From contig DAZF01000067.1 in the NCBI GenBank assembly GCA_002507205.1, forward strand, positions 1 through 14,161: DNA of 14,161 nt, in the 5' to 3' direction. Below are positions 6,516 through 14,161 of the stretch, piece by piece. The notes beneath the pieces were generated by a model. The model was given only the letters and a program-made list of their open reading frames with translations. It was not told where the DNA came from and did no database searches. A program made the position numbers and the translations under genes. This DNA is from Methanolobus sp. UBA32. GTDB taxonomy: Archaea; Halobacteriota; Methanosarcinia; Methanosarcinales; Methanosarcinaceae. Numbering within the stretch: the stretch's first letter is position 1; every line of letters begins with the position of its first letter.

Positions 6516-7415
6516 ATGAAAAAGGTTCTTATTACCGGTGGTATTGGCCAGATCGGCAGCTATCTTGTTGACAGCATGCAGGATGAATATGATGTTACGG
6601 TCCTGGATAACCTTTCCTCTGGCAAAGAGCCTGATCTACCAGATCATGTACATTTCGTAAAAGAAGATATCAGATCTCCCACAGCAAAAGAATTAGCTTC
6701 CCAGCACGACATTATAATTCATACGGCGGCTCAGATCAGTGTTGCAAAGTCCATGAACGATCCTTTATTCGATGCGGACAACAATGTTTTCGGAACCCTC
6801 AATCTTCTTGAAGGTGCACGTGCCGGTAACCTTGAGAGATTCATTTACATAAGTTCAGCTGCAATCTACGGCAATCCTGAATACCTTCCGATTGATGAGA
6901 AACATCCCCAGAATCCCATGTCTCCCTATGGTGCCAGCAAATTCTGTGGTGAAAAGTATTGCAGCATGTATCACAATGCCTATGGTCTGCCTTCGGTCTG
7001 TATCAGACCTTTTAACATATACAGTCCCAGACAGGATCCTTCCAATCCCTATTCCGGTGTCATATCCAAATTCATAGGTCGCGTAAGGGAAGATCTACCC
7101 CCCATTATCTTCGGAGACGGTTCCAATACCAGGGATTTCGTTTCTGCTCATGATGTTGTCAACATGATTCTCTTATTGGCCAGTGGGCAGGGGGACAATG
7201 GTGAGGTCTATAATGTTGGCACTGGCAAGGTCACACGCATAGATGAACTTGCACAGGTCGTTCTCGACATATTCGGCAAGGATATGGATATAGATTTCAG
7301 GGACCAGATGGCTGGTGACATAAAAGACAGCTATGCTGATATCTCAAAAGCAAGAAAAATAGGATTCGAGCCGAAAGTTGACCTTTACAAAGGCCTTGAA
7401 GAGATAATAGGTTGA
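6516..7415 (+). CDS. NAD-dependent epimerase/dehydratase, GalE-like nucleotide-sugar epimerase
   Basis: The 299-residue protein is an extended short-chain dehydrogenase. It has the Rossmann motif GGIGQIG (8-14), D31 after strand two (VLDNLSSG) favouring NAD, the AAQISV segment (71-76), SSAAIYG (113-119), the catalytic Y138-x3-K142 pair (YGASK), and RPFNIYSPRQDP (164-175) before the substrate-binding part. These are marks of UDP-glucose/UDP-GlcNAc 4-epimerases; the substrate cannot be fixed from motifs. It would act in the cytosol by transient oxidation at C4, giving UDP-galactose or UDP-GalNAc for the glycan. Length is slightly shorter than the bacterial GalE norm (about 330) and normal for archaeal forms. 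It precedes the VanZ-like gene by 43 bases and may be co-transcribed with it. Confidence 0.88.
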   Translation: MKKVLITGGIGQIGSYLVDSMQDEYDVTVLDNLSSGKEPDLPDHVHFVKEDIRSPTAKELASQHDIIIHTAAQISVAKSMNDPLFDADNNVFGTLNLLEGARAGNLERFIYISSAAIYGNPEYLPIDEKHPQNPMSPYGASKFCGEKYCSMYHNAYGLPSVCIRPFNIYSPRQDPSNPYSGVISKFIGRVREDLPPIIFGDGSNTRDFVSAHDVVNMILLLASGQGDNGEVYNVGTGKVTRIDELAQVVLDIFGKDMDIDFRDQMAGDIKDSYADISKARKIGFEPKVDLYKGLEEIIG

Positions 7416-7458
7416 AGACCGGATAGCGGATAGTTATTTTTACTCATATCAACAATAT

Positions 7459-8067
7459 ATGGTCAGGAATATGAAAAACTTCATAAAAAATAAATATATT
7501 GCTTATCTGGCACTTAGTGGTCTATATATTTTACAATTCTTACTCAACATCGTTTCTCATATACAGAAATTTGATTATAAAAGGAATAAAAAGAACATTC
7601 TCATTGTCCTGACAATACTATATGCAGGGTTCATATTCTACCTCTCATCCCAGTCTAACTTGAGCATACCATCCTCGATGTTCAAGATACCAATCATGTA
7701 TCAACTGGCCGACATCTTCAAAAGCCTAGGTCTGGTTTTTATTATTGATATTGCAGAATATTCTTATTATCACATGGATAAAGTAGCACACCTGTTCCTC
7801 TATTTTGGACTCGGTATACTTCTGCATCTTACATTCAGGAACTCCGAAAACATTGTACTGAAAAAATACGCAGCCATCTTTGCCGTACTTCTTGGCATCA
7901 TCTACGGTATCACAGATGAGTTCCACCAGTCATTCGTACCGGGCCGCTCCTCGAATATACATGACCTGCTTGCCGACGGGATCGGAGTGACCATCGCACA
8001 GATCATCTTCGTGGTATTGATACTTATAAACCTGCAAAGAAAAAAGAGTAAGAATGATCGGGAATAA
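7459..8067 (+). CDS. VanZ family membrane protein
   Basis: The 202-residue protein has about five hydrophobic segments: 12-34, 46-64, 110-126, 137-152 and 172-191. VanZ features are the loop after segment two (LSSQSN, 62-67), DKVAHLFLYFGLG (107-119) and GITDEFHQSFVPGRSSNIHD (150-169), with an acidic-His cluster at 153-157. The N-terminal segment before the domain is an addition. VanZ proteins were named from a glycopeptide resistance locus. Their biochemical activity is not settled, but they recur in envelope and polysaccharide loci, and here the gene lies between an epimerase and a sugar operon. A second ATG at 7471 with AGGA just before it is an alternative start. The gene is convergent with the dehydrogenase. 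Confidence 0.85.
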   Translation: MVRNMKNFIKNKYIAYLALSGLYILQFLLNIVSHIQKFDYKRNKKNILIVLTILYAGFIFYLSSQSNLSIPSSMFKIPIMYQLADIFKSLGLVFIIDIAEYSYYHMDKVAHLFLYFGLGILLHLTFRNSENIVLKKYAAIFAVLLGIIYGITDEFHQSFVPGRSSNIHDLLADGIGVTIAQIIFVVLILINLQRKKSKNDRE

Positions 8068-8087
8068 CCCAATCATCGTTATGTTAG

Positions 8088-8094
8088 TTTTTTT
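8088..8094 (+). terminator. T tract between convergent genes
   Basis: Seven T follow the VanZ-like stop codon by 20 bases and run into the last codon of the opposite gene. This is a suitable archaeal terminator for the plus-strand unit. No hairpin is visible. Confidence 0.4.
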
Positions 8095-9535
8095 ATTCTA
8101 ATTCGTTCACTGTCTCGTGACCATTCTTATCGCCACGGCCAATTCCCTTGTACACAAAGCCTGCATCGATGAACACATCCGGATCAATAACATTCCTGCC
8201 GTCAATGATCACAGTGTTTTTCATGCCGGTCATCTTCTTAATGTCATCGGGCCTGAGGTTAAAATATTCTTTGTGGCCTGTGAAGATAACAACCGCATCA
8301 GCACCTGCAACGACCTCTTCTACATTCTTATGGATCTCTACCTCAGGATAGTTCAACACATGTGGGTCGTGAACAAGCAGATTCGCACCTGTTTCAATGA
8401 TCATATCCCTGTAAGGTTCTGAAGGCGGGTTGCGTGCATCGTCTGAGTCGTTGATGAAAGCCCATCCCAACATGGCAATCTTTGAAGCATTGATATCCTT
8501 TCCAATTCTCTTAAGCGCAGCAACTGTCAGGTTATACATGTGCACAGGCATGAAATCATTGACCCTGCGTGCAAGTACATAGATGGATTCTGCATCCTGT
8601 GGATAATCAAGAGCCTCGCTTCCCAGTTTAACGCCACGTTCCAGGTGATATGTATCCTTGGTCAGGCAGTGACCACCAACACCAGCACCTGGCCAGAGAA
8701 TTGCCCTGGTGATGCCTTCACCCTTGAGACTGTCAATTCCAGCCCTGACGTCATAGACATTGATGCCCATGGACTCGCAGTAGAGTGCAAGCTGGTTTGC
8801 TGCTGCTATCTGAAGGTCCCTGAATGTGTTCTCGGCGGTCTTTGTTACCTCGGCTGCAGTAGCGCTCATGGGTATGACCTTACCTTTTGTTAGTACAGGA
8901 CTGTAAAGCTCCACTGCCCTGTCGGTACTTGGCTGGTCTATACCACCAACAATGCGGTCATGTTCCTGTATATTTCGGAGCAATCTGCCTACCATTACTC
9001 TCTCAGGAGCATGAGCCAGTGCGAAATCCTCTCCTGCCTTAAGACCGGATTCATCTTCCAGTATCTCCTTTGCCATGGTTTCTGTGGTTCCGGGTGTTAT
9101 CGTGGATTCCAGTACCACAAGCATCCCTGGTCGCAGGTACCTGCCTACATTGCGGATACCTTCTTTAAGAGCGCCAAAGTCCGGTTCAAGGGCTTTTGAG
9201 TCTGCAAAGGGTGTCTGTATAGCCAGGGTAATGGCGTCAACTTCGGATATCCTTGAAAAGTCAGGTGTACATTCAAACTTACCCGCATCGACTACCTTTT
9301 TCAGCAGGTCATCAAGGCCTGGCTCTTCTCCCTTAAGGGGACTTTCACCACGGTTGAGCATGTCTATCTTGTAACCGGATGAGGCTGAATCCCTCTGGAA
9401 CCCCAGCACGAGGTCGAATTTATCAGAATCAGCGAAAAGTACTGCAGCAGGGATGCCAACATATCCCATGCCAATGACACCGATCTTTTTGATGGGGCCT
9501 TTATCTTTTAATATTTCCTCAAGTTTTTGGCTCAT
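8093..9535 (-). CDS. UDP-N-acetylhexosamine 6-dehydrogenase (WbpA/WecC family)
   Basis: The 480-residue enzyme belongs to the UDP-glucose/GDP-mannose dehydrogenase family. It oxidises C6 of a UDP-HexNAc to the uronic acid in two NAD-dependent steps. Motifs: GMGYVG (22-27) for NAD, ESTITPGT (143-150), the conserved Lys K232 (AEVTKTAENTFRD), and GAGVGGHCLTKD (283-294) with catalytic C290. The C-terminal UDP-binding domain holds GWAFINDSDDARNPPS (357-372). The family alone leaves UDP-GlcNAc or UDP-ManNAc open; the three upstream genes favour UDP-GlcNAc (WbpA role). I start at ATG 9535, with GTGATC upstream matching the end of 16S rRNA; a GTG at 9544 would overlap the preceding stop codon. It is last in the four-gene operon, 5 bases after the oxidoreductase. 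Confidence 0.9.
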   Translation of the reverse strand: MSQKLEEILKDKGPIKKIGVIGMGYVGIPAAVLFADSDKFDLVLGFQRDSASSGYKIDMLNRGESPLKGEEPGLDDLLKKVVDAGKFECTPDFSRISEVDAITLAIQTPFADSKALEPDFGALKEGIRNVGRYLRPGMLVVLESTITPGTTETMAKEILEDESGLKAGEDFALAHAPERVMVGRLLRNIQEHDRIVGGIDQPSTDRAVELYSPVLTKGKVIPMSATAAEVTKTAENTFRDLQIAAANQLALYCESMGINVYDVRAGIDSLKGEGITRAILWPGAGVGGHCLTKDTYHLERGVKLGSEALDYPQDAESIYVLARRVNDFMPVHMYNLTVAALKRIGKDINASKIAMLGWAFINDSDDARNPPSEPYRDMIIETGANLLVHDPHVLNYPEVEIHKNVEEVVAGADAVVIFTGHKEYFNLRPDDIKKMTGMKNTVIIDGRNVIDPDVFIDAGFVYKGIGRGDKNGHETVNELE

Positions 9536-9540
9536 GATGA

Positions 9541-10479
9541 TCACTCTTTAATCTCTATTAATTTTTCATTTTTATATGAATTGATTGCAGCCAGGCTGAC
9601 CTTAAGGGCATGCTGTCCATCCATCCCACAAGGTTCAGGCTGTTTACCATTGTTAATGCAGTCAATGAAGTATTCAAGTTCGTTCTTAAGTGGTTCTTTC
9701 GGCTCTATCTTTGCTTTCCTTACCCAGCCACTGTCATGCAGCTCCACGGTCTGATCCATATAATCCAGATAGGCAACACCACCAACACCCACTGCCGTGA
9801 GCTTTCTAACCTTGTGTGGGGTCAGCCAGTTGACCTCTACAAGTCCGGAGAACTCATGGTCCAGACGCATATGTATGGTTGCATGGTCCTCAAAGGAATG
9901 GATGTCTGCACCTGCCACAGCATATACCTGGTTAACAGGTCTGCCATAGAGGAAGGATATTATGTCAATGTCATGTACGCCGATATCCAGTATGACTCCC
10001 ACATCCCTTATCCTGGGGTTGTAAGGTCCCACCCTGGTGGTGGATATCGAGACTATCTTGCCCAGCAGGCCTTCTTCTATTATTTCCTTCAGTTTGATGA
10101 CTGCAGGGTTGAACCTCTCGATATGACCTATCATCATCAAACGACCGTTCTTTTCAGCAGCTTCAATAATGGCCTGTGCATTTTCAACAGTATCAGCAAT
10201 TGGTTTTTCCACAAGTACATGTGCTCCGGCTTCTATGGCATCAATAGCTACTTGCCTGTGCATCTTTGTAGGAACTACAATGCTTACGGCATCAAGTCCC
10301 TGTGCAAGGAGTTCAATGTAATCTGTGAAGGCTTTTGTATTGTATTGTTGTGCAAGTCCCTCCACAAGTTCCCTGTCGATGTCCGAAATTCCCACAAGTT
10401 CCACACCTGGCATTTCGCTGTAGATGCGTATGTGATTCTTTCCCATGGCTCCGGCACCGATAACTCCTACTTTTAACAT
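9541..10479 (-). CDS. Gfo/Idh/MocA oxidoreductase, likely UDP-GlcNAcA 3-dehydrogenase (WbpB/WlbA type)
   Basis: The 312-residue protein has an N-terminal Rossmann fold with GAGAMG (8-13), the family EKP motif (91-93) in VLVEKPIAD, and the catalytic segment DIGVHDIDI (165-173) in the C-terminal sugar-binding half. In the diacetamido uronic acid pathway this enzyme oxidises C3 of UDP-GlcNAc uronic acid to the 3-keto form that the aminotransferase uses. The specific role is inferred from the neighbours; the family is broad. Its ATG lies inside the last codons of the aminotransferase gene (7-base overlap), with GGAGTGG as ribosome site, which implies translational coupling. The stop codon is 5 bases before the dehydrogenase start. 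The protein is soluble and full-length. Confidence 0.88.
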   Translation of the reverse strand: MLKVGVIGAGAMGKNHIRIYSEMPGVELVGISDIDRELVEGLAQQYNTKAFTDYIELLAQGLDAVSIVVPTKMHRQVAIDAIEAGAHVLVEKPIADTVENAQAIIEAAEKNGRLMMIGHIERFNPAVIKLKEIIEEGLLGKIVSISTTRVGPYNPRIRDVGVILDIGVHDIDIISFLYGRPVNQVYAVAGADIHSFEDHATIHMRLDHEFSGLVEVNWLTPHKVRKLTAVGVGGVAYLDYMDQTVELHDSGWVRKAKIEPKEPLKNELEYFIDCINNGKQPEPCGMDGQHALKVSLAAINSYKNEKLIEIKE

Positions 10480-11558
10480 TTTGAACCACTCCAGTCTCTT
10501 ATAGCACTGCTGATGGTGGCAATATCTGCATCCGTAACTCCCGGATGTACCGGAAGGGAGAGCACTTCCCTGGAAGCCTTTTCGGTTACCAGCAGTTTGT
10601 CGTTGTATCCAAGTTCCCTGTAATATGGTTGTTTATGGATTGGTATGGGATAGTAGATACCTGTCCCAATTCCTTTGTCCCTTAGATGGTCAGCAAGTGA
10701 ATCGCGGTCTCTGGTGCGAATCGTATACTGGTGGAATACATGTTCGCATCCTTCTCTGACCACTGGGCATTCTATTCCTTCGATATCGTTAATTTTCTCA
10801 CTCAGCAACTTAGCATTGTGCTGTCTTCTGGCAGTATATTCCGGCAGTTTTCTAAGTTGTGCCAGTCCAATGGCGGCTGAGATATCTGTCATGCGCAGGT
10901 TGTATCCAAGCATCTCATGCAGGTATCGCTGTTTTGAACCGTGTGAGCGTATCATACGAGCTTTATCTGCAACTTCTCCGTTATTGGTCGTTATAATACC
11001 GCCTTCACTGGTGGTCATGTTCTTGGTCGGGTAGAAACTGAATGCTCCGGTACCAAAAGACCCGACCTTCTTTCCATTGTGCTCAGCCCCGTGTGCCTGG
11101 CATGCATCCTCTATCAGGATAAGGTCGTGGTCCTCTGCTATATCTGTCATGAGGTCCATGTCTGCAGGCTGGCCGTAGAGATGTACGGGCATAATGGCCT
11201 TTGTAGCAGGGGTGATATTCTCTTCAATAAGCTGAGGGTCCAGGTTGAATGTGTCGGCTTTGATATCTGCAAATACTGGTTTTGCACCGGTGAAAAGTAT
11301 TGAGTTTGCAGTAGCTATAAAACTAAAGGAACTGGTGATAACCTCATCACCCTTGCCTATCCCGTGGGCAAGTAAAGCAGCATGCAGGGCAGCGGTGCCT
11401 GAATTCACAGCCACTGCATGTTCTGTGCCTGTGTATTCTGCGAACGCCTGCTCGAATTCTGCCACACGCTGCCCTTCGGCTATTATTCCTGAACGCAGCA
11501 CGTCGCTGACGGCCTGTATCTCAGCATCGTCAAGCTGTGGTTTTGCAATGGGTATCAT
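10473..11558 (-). CDS. DegT/DnrJ/EryC1 aminotransferase, likely WbpE type
   Basis: The 361-residue PLP enzyme is of the sugar aminotransferase family. It has the phosphate-binding VNSGTAALHAA (51-61), EDACQAHGAE (150-159) with D151 contacting the pyridine nitrogen, and the Schiff-base lysine K179 in FYPTKNMTTSEGG. It ends with the usual YPIPIHKQPYY substrate loop. Expected reaction: transfer of an amino group from glutamate to the 3-keto sugar made by the Gfo/Idh/MocA enzyme, giving UDP-3-amino-GlcNAc uronic acid. I chose the ATG at 11558 because AGTGAT lies just upstream; a TTG at 11576 would add six residues. A TATA element at 11586-11600 could give a second promoter within the operon. Homologues include RmlA-unrelated ArnB, PseC and WbpE, so the exact substrate rests on context. 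Confidence 0.9.
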   Translation of the reverse strand: MIPIAKPQLDDAEIQAVSDVLRSGIIAEGQRVAEFEQAFAEYTGTEHAVAVNSGTAALHAALLAHGIGKGDEVITSSFSFIATANSILFTGAKPVFADIKADTFNLDPQLIEENITPATKAIMPVHLYGQPADMDLMTDIAEDHDLILIEDACQAHGAEHNGKKVGSFGTGAFSFYPTKNMTTSEGGIITTNNGEVADKARMIRSHGSKQRYLHEMLGYNLRMTDISAAIGLAQLRKLPEYTARRQHNAKLLSEKINDIEGIECPVVREGCEHVFHQYTIRTRDRDSLADHLRDKGIGTGIYYPIPIHKQPYYRELGYNDKLLVTEKASREVLSLPVHPGVTDADIATISSAIRDWSGSKC

Positions 11559-11585
11559 GATATCACTTTTTCCCAAAATAAATGC

Positions 11586-11600
11586 TTATAAATATATATT
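11586..11600 (-). promoter_or_regulatory. possible internal promoter before the aminotransferase
   Basis: In the 54-base gap after the acetyltransferase the minus strand reads AATATATATTTATAA, a good TATA match about 30 bases before the ATG at 11558. It may let the last three genes be expressed apart from the acetyltransferase. AT-rich spacers often contain such matches by chance. Confidence 0.35.
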
Positions 11601-11612
11601 AATACAAATTAG

Positions 11613-12278
11613 TTATATGTTATTTAAAAGTTCCAGTTTTTCAGGAAGGTCTGTTATCTTTGCAGGACAACCGATTGCCAGTTTCCATTCAGGTACATCC
11701 TTTGTGACCAGTGCCCCGGCAGCTACCATTGCTCCCTCTCCTATCTCGACTCCCGGTATCAGGGTAGCATTTGCTCCGATGGATGCTCCTTTCCTGAGTA
11801 TCGGTCCTTCTGGCTTGTACTCTCCTCTTATGGGATACCTGTCATTGGCCAGTACGGCACAGGGTCCGATGAACACGTTATCCTCTATGGTCACATGTGT
11901 TGGAATGTAAACATTGCCCTGAATACTGACATTGTTTCCTATGCTGACGTTACCATCTATGATGACATTGGTACCAATGAGCACATTATCTCCAATTGTG
12001 GTATTCTCCCGGATCATGGCATTATGTCCGGTCCTGAAATTATTCCCGGCCCTGACATTACTGAAAATAGTAGTGCCAGGTCGGATGAATGAGTCGCTTC
12101 CTATTGTAGAACCGATAAAATCATAATCATCAATTTCATTTCCTGATTTCGTTATGTCCATAAGTATGCCATGCTGTGGATACCCCAAGATCACATTCTC
12201 AAGAATAACCGCGTTATCTCCCACGCTGCTTGAACCGTAAAGTTTTGCAGATCTATGAATGTATGAGTTTTTTTGCAT
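11613..12278 (-). CDS. left-handed beta-helix N-acetyltransferase, likely WbpD type
   Basis: The 221-residue protein consists almost wholly of hexapeptide repeats ([LIV]-G-x-x-x-x), for example [20 protein letters not shown] (95-114), forming a trimeric left-handed beta-helix with acetyl-CoA between subunits. The loop ANDRYP (144-149) and the C-terminal VTKDVP match acetyltransferases that modify UDP-3-amino sugars. Expected reaction: acetylation of the 3-amino group to give UDP-2,3-diacetamido-glucuronic acid. An acidic insert (45-60) with few repeats lies near the N-terminus. Start: ATG 12278 has GGTGGG four bases upstream, and the TATA box at 12315-12327 places the transcript start near 12295. 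A GTG at 12296 would therefore lie at the very end of the message and is unlikely. First gene of the operon. Confidence 0.88.
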   Translation of the reverse strand: MQKNSYIHRSAKLYGSSSVGDNAVILENVILGYPQHGILMDITKSGNEIDDYDFIGSTIGSDSFIRPGTTIFSNVRAGNNFRTGHNAMIRENTTIGDNVLIGTNVIIDGNVSIGNNVSIQGNVYIPTHVTIEDNVFIGPCAVLANDRYPIRGEYKPEGPILRKGASIGANATLIPGVEIGEGAMVAAGALVTKDVPEWKLAIGCPAKITDLPEKLELLNNI

Positions 12279-12314
12279 TTTCCCACCAATCTTCACTGCA
12301 TTAAAGAGATTCAG

Positions 12315-12327
12315 TTTATATAAATTT
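12315..12327 (-). promoter_or_regulatory. TATA box of the diacetamido sugar operon
   Basis: The minus strand reads AAATTTATATAAA, an almost ideal archaeal TATA box. Its centre is 43 bases before the ATG at 12278, giving a leader of about 17 bases that contains the GGTGGG ribosome site. This should drive the four-gene operon. Confidence 0.6.
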
Positions 12328-12875
12328 ATTCAGGTTTTGTATTCTCATTATGAGGATAATATTTTGGAGTATTCAGGAATTCATTCATCGGTCTGCTTGT
12401 TCAATGCTTTTCAGAATATCAAGTGGAATTATTAACATTTTAACCAGCTGTCCAATGTTAGTAAGAGTTTTTAACGTGCGTCCCCATTCTATAATCTGTA
12501 TTTTCTTCAGGGCTTTTTATATATTTGCTTAAAATATATTCTGTGTATAATTCAAAGCACAGTGCAAATCTTTCAATATATCTTAGTACTTTATTTCGAG
12601 TATCTTGAAAAGTGGTTGTGATTACTTTTGAGAAATAGGTTTCAGTTAATTCAGGGCATGTGCCTGTAATACGGAAAGATATAGTCCTCAGCCGTCTTTA
12701 TCAGACAGTGATTGTTTTTGCTTGTGATAAAATACCACTCATTATATATATTGAGTACTATATTATTATGTTATAAGCTTGTAGTGGCCATGAATAAGCA
12801 ATAAAGTATGCTTGAGTGGACAATACTCACAGCTTGAATGTGCATTACACACAATATTTACTAGTGCAGATCCGC
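12328..12875. other. long divergent intergenic region
   Basis: About 550 bases between the sugar operon and the pilin-like gene. It is AT-rich and I see no supported gene; a 60-codon plus-strand frame at 12350-12532 lacks a ribosome site and recognisable motif. TATA-like elements at 12741-12750 and near 12770 could serve the pilin-like gene, with a leader of about 100 bases. A small inverted repeat, TGAGT at 12813-12817 and ACTCA at 12825-12829, would lie inside that leader. Confidence 0.45.
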
Positions 12876-14161
12876 ATGAAAAGCCAAAGAAACACTTTCC
12901 TGGAAAATACTGATGCTGTCTCCGAGATCATAGGAGAGGTGTTAATGACAGCAATTGCAGTACTTGCATTCTCTATTGTTGCTGTTTTTATATTCTCATA
13001 TGCCAGCCCCCAGGAAAAGGTGCATGCTGATATTCAGGGTTGGGTCGATGTAGATTCTGATACAATTTACCTGCGTCATACCGGGGGAGAAACAATTGAT
13101 GTTTCCGGAATTCGCATTGTATTGGATATCAACGGAACCAGAAGATATCTCACATCATCTGAACTGGTACAGATAAAAGGTAATACTGCCTGGAATCTGG
13201 GCGAAACCATCAGGATTAATACTTCTGAATTGTGGTCTGACAGTATCGACCAGAATGATTACGTTGGTATGGTCATGATAACTACAGATTCCAATTTTGT
13301 GGTCAAAAGCGGAACACTGCTTGGTGATGTATCGAATGTAATATCATCCCCCAATGGTTCAACACCAACACTATCAGCTCCGGTCCTGTCAGGCCAGGAT
13401 CCACTAAATCTTTACGAAAGTACTACATCACAGTCTGTAACCTTCAGTGCAATCAGCAGCCAGTCTTCTATCAATGAATTCTTGCTAAATGGTCAACATC
13501 TATCATGGTCTAATGGAACAAGTCCATCCTATACAAACACAAGTGCTTCAGAAGGCACCTACACTCTGACTCTTATCGCAAAAAACAGCACAGATTCATT
13601 GCTCAGCGATTCACTGGAATGGACCTGGACAGTAATATCAGAAACAACACCTTTCAATGGTTCGGGGATTAACATGCATCTCCTGAAAACCAATATAGGT
13701 GGCTATATTGCAGATGGAGGCTACATCAAGTTCAAGGCTGGAGGCGGAGGTAACTCTATAACTATCAACGGGGTTACAAAAACGGTAAAAAATAATGATA
13801 ATGTCATGTTTGTAATGAATGGCCAGCAAACATCCGGTCAAGCTATCATAGGAGGCTCTGGAGTTTCCTGGCAGATCACAGCATATGATTTTAATGTTGA
13901 TTTCTACCTGAACAATGTTCTTGAAGAAACCGGTGATATAACAGACATTTACATAAGCAAAGCAGATGACTTTGAATCCACAATTTCATACTATCTGCCA
14001 CCTGATCTCTCCCGGACATACTTCAGTGAGAATGGAGGTGCTAATATACTCATAAATGGGACAGATGATTCTGAGATCAGGCTGTATAACGTAACACCAG
14101 CAGATGGTAATTATTTCATGTTTGAGTTCAATTCGACTTATACTAACATAGAAGGATTTGA
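12876..14161 (+). CDS. secreted type IV pilin-like surface protein with Ig-like domain, 3' end outside window
   Basis: The frame from ATG 12876 stays open for 428 codons to the window edge. The N-terminus, NTDAVSEIIGEVLMTAIAVL (11-30), matches the archaeal type IV pilin signal (PF07790 type, compare DRAVSPVIGVILM of haloarchaeal PilA), so the prepilin peptidase should cut near A14/V15 and leave a hydrophobic helix (22-42) at the mature N-terminus. Residues 48-150 form the pilin beta domain with the characteristic HTGGETIDV (68-76). An Ig/PKD-like domain follows (about 165-253, ending EWTWTV), as in Methanosarcinales S-layer proteins. Beyond 258 I recognise no domain; there is a Gly-rich segment at 289-292. 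Ten N-X-S/T sequons occur (N86, 115, 160, 213, 221, 237, 261, 394, 405, 419). This is much longer than a normal pilin, so it may be an adhesin-like minor subunit. Confidence 0.8.
   Translation, partial: MKSQRNTFLENTDAVSEIIGEVLMTAIAVLAFSIVAVFIFSYASPQEKVHADIQGWVDVDSDTIYLRHTGGETIDVSGIRIVLDINGTRRYLTSSELVQIKGNTAWNLGETIRINTSELWSDSIDQNDYVGMVMITTDSNFVVKSGTLLGDVSNVISSPNGSTPTLSAPVLSGQDPLNLYESTTSQSVTFSAISSQSSINEFLLNGQHLSWSNGTSPSYTNTSASEGTYTLTLIAKNSTDSLLSDSLEWTWTVISETTPFNGSGINMHLLKTNIGGYIADGGYIKFKAGGGGNSITINGVTKTVKNNDNVMFVMNGQQTSGQAIIGGSGVSWQITAYDFNVDFYLNNVLEETGDITDIYISKADDFESTISYYLPPDLSRTYFSENGGANILINGTDDSEIRLYNVTPADGNYFMFEFNSTYTNIEGF

Noticed and set aside
9610..10476. 288-codon plus-strand frame opposite the Gfo/Idh/MocA gene
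   Set aside because: It mirrors the oxidoreductase, whose motifs are intact on the other strand; the plus-strand product is Cys/Tyr/His-rich with no domain.
11245..11910. 221-codon plus-strand frame across the aminotransferase and acetyltransferase genes
   Set aside because: It spans two well-supported opposite genes and their promoter gap, and its Ser/Ala/Pro-rich product has no recognisable feature.
12350..12532. 60-codon plus-strand frame in the divergent spacer
   Set aside because: No ribosome site or promoter at the right distance, and AT-rich hydrophobic composition expected by chance.

Overview
The window looks like part of a methanogenic archaeon of the Methanosarcinales (Methanolobus, Methanomethylovorans or Methanococcoides type). 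Evidence: archaeal TATA boxes of the TTTATATA type before most genes; ribosome-binding sites matching GGAGGTGATC; AT-rich intergenic DNA around moderate-GC genes; an archaeal type IV pilin signal joined to an Ig-like domain of the kind found in Methanosarcinales surface proteins; and a complete gene set for a diacetamido uronic acid sugar. The family placement is an inference from protein and promoter style.

Left part (1-4600) is accessory DNA on the plus strand. It holds a 74-aa zinc-ribbon protein, an intact AAA+ ATPase of the DUF4143 type, two decayed minus-strand genes (an IS200-type TnpA remnant and the N-terminal piece of a second archaeal ATPase), a probable two-gene unit (a pRiA4b ORF-3 protein with an extra Cys/His zinc finger, then a SEC-C protein), and a 59-aa zinc-ribbon protein.

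The middle (4900-8100) turns to the cell envelope. It holds a polytopic GlcNAc-1-phosphate transferase of the MraY/WecA/ALG7 superfamily (minus), a 52-aa TRASH-like Cys-rich protein, a GalE-like NAD-dependent nucleotide-sugar epimerase, and a VanZ-family membrane protein.

From 12278 back to 8093 runs a compact minus-strand operon: hexapeptide N-acetyltransferase, DegT/DnrJ/EryC1 aminotransferase, Gfo/Idh/MocA oxidoreductase and UDP-N-acetylhexosamine 6-dehydrogenase. These are the WbpD, WbpE, WbpB and WbpA steps that turn UDP-GlcNAc into UDP-2,3-diacetamido-2,3-dideoxy-glucuronic acid. Together with the lipid-carrier transferase and the epimerase this indicates supply and initiation of a surface or N-linked glycan. 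No sugar-adding glycosyltransferase, flippase or oligosaccharyltransferase is present here.

At the right edge, divergent from the sugar operon, a long type IV pilin-like secreted protein (12876 to beyond 14161) has ten N-X-S/T sequons in 428 visible residues, so it is a plausible acceptor of that glycan. No tRNA, rRNA, CRISPR array or complete insertion sequence was seen.
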